A DNA stretch of 48,812 nt from positions 1-48,812 of the forward strand of contig JAFSMO010000064.1 of the NCBI GenBank assembly GCA_017447865.1, written 5' to 3'. The notes beneath the pieces were generated by a model. That model saw only the letters and a list, made by a program, of their open reading frames with translations, searched no databases and had not been told where the DNA came from. The stretch is from Thermoguttaceae bacterium (lineage in GTDB: Bacteria; Planctomycetota; Planctomycetia; Pirellulales; Thermoguttaceae). This document shows, piece after piece, positions 43,322-48,812 of the stretch (its first letter is position 1; every line of letters starts with the position of its first letter). The position numbers and the translations under genes are program-made.

Positions 43322-46300
43322 ATGCAATCATTAATGGTTTTTTTGTCGTTTTTGGTCAGCAGCACGCTGACGGTCGGCGGTCTGTCCGTTGAGTCGCAGG
43401 AAAACGCCATCGTGGACTGCGCCCAGCCGCGGCTCAGCTGGAAACTGGAATCGGATGCGCAGAACGTCCTGCAAAGCGCCTTCCAGATTCAGGCGTTCAT
43501 CGACGATCAGACGGTCTGGGACTCCGGGAAAGTCGAAAGCTCTGAGTCGGTTTTGGTCCCGTGGACCGGCCCGGCTCTGCAAAGTTCCCGCGTGTACGAG
43601 TGGCGCGTCCGCGTTTGGGACCAGAACGGAAACGTGAGTGACTGGTCGGACGAATACGCCAGGTTCGTGACTGGGATCCTCCACCCCGAGGAATGGAAGG
43701 CGAAATGGATCGCGATGCCCGAAAAGTATCGGCCGGATCTGAACCTCGACGGCGCGTCGTGGATCGGCGCTCCGGGGGACGGGAACGAGATCGGGTTTGA
43801 GACGAAATTCACGCTCGGGGAGACGGAAAACGCCGGTTCCCGGTCGGTCCAGCTCGCGCTGGCGGCGGACCAGAAATTCGAGATCTGGCTCAACGGCGAG
43901 AAGGCGTACTACTCCATCGGAATGGTTTTCAATCCGGACCAGATGCGCTTTTTTGACCTCACAAATCGCGTGAAGCCCGGCGAAAACACGCTGCGCGTGA
44001 AAGTCTCGAACCCGAAGGCGAAGCCGGCCCTTTTGGCGCGTCTGGACGTTTTTCCGGTTTTGACTGCCGCGGAGACGGGCGTGAAGTCGCTCGGCGAGCC
44101 GGTTCAGACGGTTCTTTCCGATGCGTCGTGGCTCGCGTTTGGAAAAGGTTCCGCGGAGGGAAAACCGGCCGTGGCGCTTGGTTCGGCCGACTCGATGCCG
44201 TGGGGCAAAGTCCGGCGCAGGACCGAGACGAAATCGCCGGCCTTCGAGAAAAAATTCACCATCGAGCACCCGGAAAACGTTCAGGAAGCGATCCTGCACT
44301 GCACCGCCGCCGGGTATTTTCTGGGCATCCTGAATGATGCCCGACTGGATGATGAATCGTCGCTTTCGCCGCTTTCGCCCAACCCGACGAATTACGACTC
44401 GCGTGTTCTTTACCGCTCTTTCCCGGTAGACCTTCAGAAAGAAAACACACTGCGGTTTTACGTTGGTCACGGCTGGTACGACATGAGAACGGTGGCGACA
44501 TGGAATTACGACGCGGCCCCGTGGCGGGATTTCCCCCGCATGATCGCGCAGCTTGAGATCCGCTTCAAGGACGGCTCGACGCAATGGGTCGTTTCGGACG
44601 AAACCTGGGACGCGGTTTCCAGCCCGTTCTTGTGGGACTGCATCCGCCAGGGAGTCATAATGGATCCCTCCGTGCCGCGCGAAACGCTTGGAAAAGCCGT
44701 GGTCGTGCCGGGACCCAAGGGGAAACTCGTGGCGGAGCGGTGCCCGGCCTCGTTCCCGTTGAACTTTTACCAGCCTGAAAAAGTTCAGGAGATCCAGCCC
44801 GGCGTGCCCGTTTTCAAATTCCCGAAAAACCTCGCGGGTTTCGTGGTGGTTACCTCTGCGAAAAACGTCCAGCCGACCGACTGGATACGTGTGCGGTACT
44901 CGGAAAAAATTCACGGGGATTGGACGCTCGACCGGGCCAACATCAATCCGTTCTTCCATTCCGGTTCCCCGGCGTGGATCACGGGCGAACCGGGTGATTT
45001 CCAGACCGACTGGTTCCGAGGGATAACTTGGACGTGTATGCCCATCTTCACGTACCACGGCTTCCAGTACGCCGAAGTCACGGTCCTGCGTGACGGGAAA
45101 CCGGTCCCGGACGCGGAACTCACCATTGTGGCGTTCGGTGTGCGAAACGACTATCCGCAAATCGGCTCGTTCGAGTGCGACGTTCCGACGCTGAATAATC
45201 TGTTCGACGCGACCGTGCAGGCGTACATTTCCAACTTCGTGAACGGTGTGCCGACCGACTGCCCGCACCGGGAGAAAAACGGCTGGACGGGCGACGCCCA
45301 GCTCGCGGCGGAAATGGCCCAGTACGTCTTTGAAAACACGGCGTGCTACCGGAAATGGCTCGACGACCTGCGCGATGAGCAGCGCGAAAACGGCGACGTG
45401 GCGTGCATCATCCCGACCGGCGGCTGGGGCTACGCCTGGGGCAACGGCCCGGCCTGGGACAGCGCGTTGGTCATGATCCCGTGGTACGTGTACCAGTACC
45501 GCGGCGACCGCCGGATGCTTGAGGAAAACTTCGACGCGATGGCGCGGTACGTCGATTTCACCACGACGAAACGTCAGGCGGACGGGCTTCTGAAGCACGG
45601 TCTTTCGGACTGGTGCACGCCCGGCTCGTCCACGCCCCCGATCGTGACTTCGACCGCCTACTGGTACGCCGACGCGGTGGTGGTTTCCAAAGCCGCCGAA
45701 GTCCTCGGGAAAACCGAAGAGGCCCGGCGTTACGCGGCACTTGCCGAGTCGATCCGGCGTGACTTCCTCAAAGCGCTCGTCCATGCGGACGGCATAGTCT
45801 GGGAAGGGACGCAGTGCGCGCAGGCGTGCGCTCTGTACCAGGGCCTGACCTCCGACGATGCGGTTTTCGCGCGGCTCGTCGATGCGATCGCGGCCAAAGA
45901 CTCTCACCTCGATTTTGGGATCCTCGGCTCAAAGTACGTCTTCCGCACGCTGAGCGACCGCGGTCGGACGGACCTTGCGCTGAAAATGATCCTGAACCCG
46001 ACCGGGCCGAGTTACGTCGGCATGGCCAACTCGGAGCAGGGGACGCTTTGGGAGCATTTCAACGCGTTGAGCTCGCTCAACCACATCATGTTCGGCGACG
46101 TGACGGGCTGGATGTTCCGCTACCTGGCGGGGATCGAGTGCGTGGAGCCCGGTTTCAAGCGCATCCGGATCGCGCCCTGCGCCCGCCCGGAGGACCTGCG
46201 CGGCGTGGGCCTGCACACGGTTTCCGCCTCGGTCGATTCTCCGTACGGAATCATTTCGAGCGCGTGGAAGTGGGACGAGAAGTACGAGAAATTCGAGCTG

Positions 46301-46396
46301 AAAGTCACGATCCCCGCGAACACGACGGCCGAGATCGTCCTCCCGAACGGGCAGAAACGTGAAGTCGGAAGCGGAACGTTCAATTATGAATTTTGA
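43322..46396 (+). CDS. Alpha-L-rhamnosidase (GH78)
   Basis: 1024 residues. The start is hydrophobic (SLMVFLSFLVSSTLTVGG), possibly a signal peptide. N-terminal beta domains carry PRLSWKLESD and YEWRVRVWDQNG as in GH78. The catalytic (alpha/alpha)6 barrel begins near residue 600 and contains the signature TDCPHREKNGWTGDAQ with the general-acid Glu region near 646-660, and WEHFNALSSLNHIMFG. It removes terminal alpha-L-rhamnose from rhamnogalacturonan or flavonoid glycosides. AAAGGAACG precedes the ATG. The last codons (NYEF) and stop are made by an ATGAATTAT-type tandem repeat. Confidence 0.95.
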   Translation: MQSLMVFLSFLVSSTLTVGGLSVESQENAIVDCAQPRLSWKLESDAQNVLQSAFQIQAFIDDQTVWDSGKVESSESVLVPWTGPALQSSRVYEWRVRVWDQNGNVSDWSDEYARFVTGILHPEEWKAKWIAMPEKYRPDLNLDGASWIGAPGDGNEIGFETKFTLGETENAGSRSVQLALAADQKFEIWLNGEKAYYSIGMVFNPDQMRFFDLTNRVKPGENTLRVKVSNPKAKPALLARLDVFPVLTAAETGVKSLGEPVQTVLSDASWLAFGKGSAEGKPAVALGSADSMPWGKVRRRTETKSPAFEKKFTIEHPENVQEAILHCTAAGYFLGILNDARLDDESSLSPLSPNPTNYDSRVLYRSFPVDLQKENTLRFYVGHGWYDMRTVATWNYDAAPWRDFPRMIAQLEIRFKDGSTQWVVSDETWDAVSSPFLWDCIRQGVIMDPSVPRETLGKAVVVPGPKGKLVAERCPASFPLNFYQPEKVQEIQPGVPVFKFPKNLAGFVVVTSAKNVQPTDWIRVRYSEKIHGDWTLDRANINPFFHSGSPAWITGEPGDFQTDWFRGITWTCMPIFTYHGFQYAEVTVLRDGKPVPDAELTIVAFGVRNDYPQIGSFECDVPTLNNLFDATVQAYISNFVNGVPTDCPHREKNGWTGDAQLAAEMAQYVFENTACYRKWLDDLRDEQRENGDVACIIPTGGWGYAWGNGPAWDSALVMIPWYVYQYRGDRRMLEENFDAMARYVDFTTTKRQADGLLKHGLSDWCTPGSSTPPIVTSTAYWYADAVVVSKAAEVLGKTEEARRYAALAESIRRDFLKALVHADGIVWEGTQCAQACALYQGLTSDDAVFARLVDAIAAKDSHLDFGILGSKYVFRTLSDRGRTDLALKMILNPTGPSYVGMANSEQGTLWEHFNALSSLNHIMFGDVTGWMFRYLAGIECVEPGFKRIRIAPCARPEDLRGVGLHTVSASVDSPYGIISSAWKWDEKYEKFELKVTIPANTTAEIVLPNGQKREVGSGTFNYEF

Positions 46397-46417
46397 ATTA
46401 TGAATTATGAATTATAA
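46382..46417. repeat. ATGAATTAT-type tandem repeat at the end of the GH78 gene
   Basis: About four imperfect 9-base units, the same unit as at 5869-5902. The first units encode the end of the rhamnosidase, including its TGA stop. Confidence 0.75.
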
Positions 46418-46462
46418 AGTTTTCAGTTGCCAGTGACTCTTTTTGACTGGCAGCTGAAAACT
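46418..46462. terminator. Long hairpin between convergent genes
   Basis: A 17-bp stem with one mismatch (AGTTTTCAGTTGCCAGT at 46418-46434; ACTGGCAGCTGAAAACT at 46446-46462) and 11-nt T-rich loop. It lies between the GH78 stop and the convergent gene ending at 46468. It may terminate both transcripts or be another mobile palindrome. Confidence 0.6.
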
Positions 46463-46467
46463 GATTT

Positions 46468-46914
46468 TCACTTCTTCAGAGACTTTTCCAGAATCTCCGC
46501 GGCCAGGGCGACCATCTCGACGCATGGACGTTTCTTGTAGTACGTCTCCGTGCGCGGCTCCGAGATCGGCGAGGGCGTTTCTTTTTTGCTCAGGCCGAGC
46601 AGCTCGCGGCAGATGATCGAGCCGGTTTGCGCTTTGAACTGGTTCGCAAGGTCCTGGATCAGCGTGTACTGCGCGTCTTTTCCCGCTTTGTCGGCCAGGT
46701 CGGTCGGACCTTTGAGCAGGTCGGCGACCAGGACCATTCCGGAAACGGCGCCGCAGACTTCGCGCATCCGGCCCATTCCCGCGCCGAAGCCGGAGGCCAG
46801 TTTGGCCATCATTTCGGGCGATTGGCCGCACTCATCAGCGAACGCACACGCGATGGCCTGTGCGCAGTTCGCGCCCTTCAGAAAGTAATCCCGCGCCAAA
46901 TCCGCTTTACTCAT
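46468..46914 (-). CDS. C-GCAxxG-C-C family protein
   Basis: 148 residues. Family motif: GANCAQAIACAFADECG, then FGAGMGRMREVCGAVSG, with a later Cys in SIICRELLG and another in RPCVEM. Proteins of this family are thought to be redox-active or metal-binding; their precise role is not settled. No signal peptide, so cytoplasmic. It overlaps the upstream small gene by eight bases and is likely co-translated with it. Confidence 0.88.
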   Translation of the reverse strand: MSKADLARDYFLKGANCAQAIACAFADECGQSPEMMAKLASGFGAGMGRMREVCGAVSGMVLVADLLKGPTDLADKAGKDAQYTLIQDLANQFKAQTGSIICRELLGLSKKETPSPISEPRTETYYKKRPCVEMVALAAEILEKSLKK

Positions 46915-47131
46915 CGATCTTTCCTTTCATTTTCAGGGTTTTCACGGCTTCCTCCGCCTGGTCGAGCCTCTCGAAGAGGGAAAGGGCCTGGTCGGAGAAA
47001 AAGTACTTTTTCCCGCCGAATTCACACAAACCGCCGCCGCCCTCGAGCCACTCCTCGCGGACGATGTACCCCGCCTCGCGAATTGCTTCGATCGCGGCGT
47101 TCCAGCGTTTCAAAATCGGGTCGGTTTCCAT
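46907..47131 (-). CDS. Small protein of unknown function
   Basis: 74 residues; not recognised. It has a WNAAIEAIREAGYIVREEW helix, a Gly-rich turn (EGGGGLCEFGGKKYFF) and a C-terminal helix. It starts 18 bases after the kinase-LRR gene and overlaps the C-GCAxxG-C-C gene, which supports a three-gene transcript. The ribosome-binding site is weak. Confidence 0.65.
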   Translation of the reverse strand: METDPILKRWNAAIEAIREAGYIVREEWLEGGGGLCEFGGKKYFFSDQALSLFERLDQAEEAVKTLKMKGKIDE

Positions 47132-47149
47132 GGTTTCTTTTGTAATCCT

Positions 47150-48811
47150 TTATTTCTTCGGCAGCGGTTTCCACTGGAATTCATGACGTTTGGCAAACAC
47201 TTCGGCCTGCGACCCTTCGGGGGAATAAATCGTCATATTCGGGGGGCAATTCTCGAACGCGCCGGTTCCGATCCGCGTTACACTTTCGGGAATCGTAACG
47301 GATGTTAAAGACTTGCAGTCCTTAAACGCTTCCTCCAGGATCGTCGTCACGCCTTCGGAAATCGTCACGGAAGTCAAAGAAGTGCAGCCGGAAAACACAC
47401 TCCCTTCGATTACCGTCACGCCTGCGGGAATCGTCACGGCCTGCAAGGAAGTACAGCCCAAAAACGTCCCCACTCGAATTGCCGTCACGCCTGCGGGGAT
47501 CGCCGCGGACTTCAAGGCACTGCAGCCAGAAAACGCCCCGCCATCGATCTCCGTCACACTTTCGGGGATCTCCACGGAGGTTAATTCACTGCAGCCAGAG
47601 AACGCCCAAATACCGATTTTTACCACGCCCTCGGGAATCGTTACGGACGTCAGGCCGCTGCATTCGGAGAACGCCTTATCTCCAATTTTCATCACGCCGT
47701 CGGGGATCCGGTACTCCTTTACAGACGCGATGCAGGCATAGAGGATTTTTCCGTCTTTTGAGTACAAACCGGGACCATCGGTTTTGAAAAAAGGATGGTT
47801 GGGGGAAATGGACCACTCCTTCAACGCCTTGCAGCCTGCAAATGCGCTGAACTCGATTTCCTCCACATTATTGGGGATCTTCACAGACGTTAAGGAACTG
47901 CAGCCGAAGAAAGTATTCGAAACAATGTGCTCCACGCCTTTGGGGATCACCACCGACTTTAAGGATCTGCAGTCATAAAACGCGGCCCATCCAATAGACT
48001 TCACGCTTTCGGGAATTTCCACGGACTCCAGGGAGGTACAGCCGGAAAATGTGGAGGGTCTGATTGCCGTCACGCCGTCGGGAATCACCACCGACTTCAA
48101 GGAACTGCAGCCAGAAAACGCCCCATTATCGATTTCCGTCACGCTTTCAGGAATCACCACGGTCTTTAAGTGAGTGCAATCCTTGAACGCACCCCATCCG
48201 ATCTCCGTCACCCCTTTGGGGATCACCGCCCTGGTTCGCCACCAGGAATCCGTATATTGATCGACTCGCGTTCCATCGATTTGGAAGGGACTGGGCAAAA
48301 GGGCGTAGAACAGCGAAAACGAGGCGATCAGGAAAATCCCCCAAAACGTCCATTTCCGAAAAGCGCTTTTGGGCTTGCGCCTGGGGTCCGATAAAATCTG
48401 AGAGAGTGGATGGGTGATGAAGTCCGGCTTGATCGGCTTTCCTGAAGGTTGAAACTCCGGACGTTCGGTTTCCTCCTCCTCGGCAAATTCCCAGACTTCC
48501 TCGTCCTGAGCGCCGACCTTTCCCGACAAAGCGTCCACAAACTCCCGGCACGTGGCGAAACGCTGCGACGGCTCGTCCGAGAGCGCACGGTCCAGCACGG
48601 CCTGAATTTCAGGCGAGATCTTCCGGTACGCCAGCGGCGAGAGCGTCCCGGCAAGGAGTTCCAGCGCCGCAAGCGCCAGCGCGTATTCGTCGGTTTGCGC
48701 CGTCTGAAGCTCGCCCTTGCGCTGCTCCGGAGCCATGTATTTGTCCGTGCCCGAGGTCGAGAACTGGCCCTTCGTCGCCTGCGCTTCGGGGTGGAGATTC
48801 GCGGCAATTCC
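47150..48811 (-). CDS. Ser/Thr kinase fused to a membrane helix and BspA-type leucine-rich repeats (5' end outside window)
   Basis: 553 residues visible; the frame is open to the window edge. The first residues, GIAANLHP, directly follow the DFG position of a Hanks kinase, and GTDKYMAPEQ is the activation segment end, so the N-lobe and catalytic loop lie beyond the edge. The kinase domain ends near 47-kb-proximal residue 115 with RFATCREFVDAL. An acidic linker, one membrane helix (FWGIFLIASFSLFYALL) and the linker FQIDGTR lead to thirteen 23-residue LRR_5 repeats ([19 protein letters not shown] type), split by an island (HPFFKTDGPGLYSKDG) after the fifth. The cap NCPPNMTIYSPEG matches the small protein at 8 kb. 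Likely a transmembrane receptor kinase with outside repeats. Confidence 0.93.
   Translation of the reverse strand, partial: GIAANLHPEAQATKGQFSTSGTDKYMAPEQRKGELQTAQTDEYALALAALELLAGTLSPLAYRKISPEIQAVLDRALSDEPSQRFATCREFVDALSGKVGAQDEEVWEFAEEEETERPEFQPSGKPIKPDFITHPLSQILSDPRRKPKSAFRKWTFWGIFLIASFSLFYALLPSPFQIDGTRVDQYTDSWWRTRAVIPKGVTEIGWGAFKDCTHLKTVVIPESVTEIDNGAFSGCSSLKSVVIPDGVTAIRPSTFSGCTSLESVEIPESVKSIGWAAFYDCRSLKSVVIPKGVEHIVSNTFFGCSSLTSVKIPNNVEEIEFSAFAGCKALKEWSISPNHPFFKTDGPGLYSKDGKILYACIASVKEYRIPDGVMKIGDKAFSECSGLTSVTIPEGVVKIGIWAFSGCSELTSVEIPESVTEIDGGAFSGCSALKSAAIPAGVTAIRVGTFLGCTSLQAVTIPAGVTVIEGSVFSGCTSLTSVTISEGVTTILEEAFKDCKSLTSVTIPESVTRIGTGAFENCPPNMTIYSPEGSQAEVFAKRHEFQWKPLPKK
47200..48230 (-). repeat. 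69-bp tandem coding repeats (leucine-rich repeats)
   Basis: Thirteen units of 69 bases encode 23-residue repeats with IPxxVTxIxxxAFxGCxxLxxV. Neighbouring units are similar in DNA, so unit gain and loss by recombination is likely. A non-repeat island of about 35 codons interrupts the array near 47700-47830. Confidence 0.85.
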
Positions 48812-48812
48812 G

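Noticed and set aside
43331..45907. 858-codon antisense frame over the GH78 gene
   Set aside because: Shadow of a conserved catalytic gene; no motifs.
47200..48230. Regular 69-bp spacing considered as CRISPR
   Set aside because: The units are coding leucine-rich repeats in frame, without unique spacers.

Overview
The window looks like a chromosomal segment of an anaerobic, carbohydrate-degrading member of the Planctomycetota. This is inferred from gene content, not from a marker tree. Pointers are: a Ser/Thr kinase with the N-terminal extension common in planctomycete Hanks kinases, a hydrazine-synthase-alpha-related (HzsA-related) secreted dihaem protein, Tat-exported Gfo/Idh/MocA oxidoreductases, an EF-G of the mitochondrial/spirochaete/planctomycete type, a dockerin-bearing repeat protein, NtrC-type regulators and scattered pectin enzymes. 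A glycyl-radical-enzyme activase points to anaerobic life. The DNA is GC-rich in genes, with AT-rich spacers. No rRNA, tRNA, CRISPR array, transposase or phage gene was seen.

Layout. 1-3.3 kb: 3' part of a very long MBG-type repeat protein ending in a dockerin. 3.4-12 kb: two NtrC-family response regulators, the second translationally coupled to a small membrane-anchored leucine-rich-repeat protein, plus an unknown protein, a glucosamine-6-phosphate deaminase relative with an altered active site, a secreted phosphodiesterase-like protein and a Tat-exported oxidoreductase. 12-19 kb: Hanks kinase, a 765-residue protein with a possible DUF2325-like end, GDP-mannose dehydratase, a membrane ComEA-like HhH protein and a secreted unknown. 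19-24.9 kb: smpB (apparently without ATG, GTG or TTG), a PSP1/RicT protein, then a fatty-acid cluster (dehydratase, ACP, second dehydratase, FabF) closed by a strong terminator, and nagA. 24.9-33.2 kb: PL11 rhamnogalacturonan lyase, fusA, glycyl-radical activase, a BaiN/YhiN-type flavoprotein, CE7 acetyl esterase and a small lipoprotein. 33.5-37.7 kb: rpsO, pnp, dtd and a CvpA-like protein. 37.8-46.4 kb: HzsA-related protein, a soluble histidine kinase, a second Tat oxidoreductase and a GH78 alpha-L-rhamnosidase. 46.5-48.8 kb (minus): a C-GCAxxG-C-C protein, a small unknown, and the 3' part of a kinase fused through one membrane helix to thirteen BspA-type leucine-rich repeats.

How it fits together. 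PL11 lyase, GH78 rhamnosidase and CE7 esterase would depolymerise acetylated, rhamnose-rich pectin outside the cytoplasm. NagA and the NagB relative belong to amino-sugar catabolism. The kinases, NtrC regulators and histidine kinase form a dense signalling layer. Housekeeping genes (smpB, fusA, rpsO, pnp, dtd) are interleaved rather than in classical operons.

The most distinctive non-coding feature is a set of palindromic intergenic repeats: a REP-like family with seven copies at three loci, a nested cloverleaf-like element, a ~250-bp compound inverted repeat before fusA, and A/T tandem repeats. Several reach into genes and supply their last codons and stop. The kinase/leucine-rich-repeat module, present both fused to a kinase and coupled to an NtrC regulator, is the best candidate for an undescribed signalling system.
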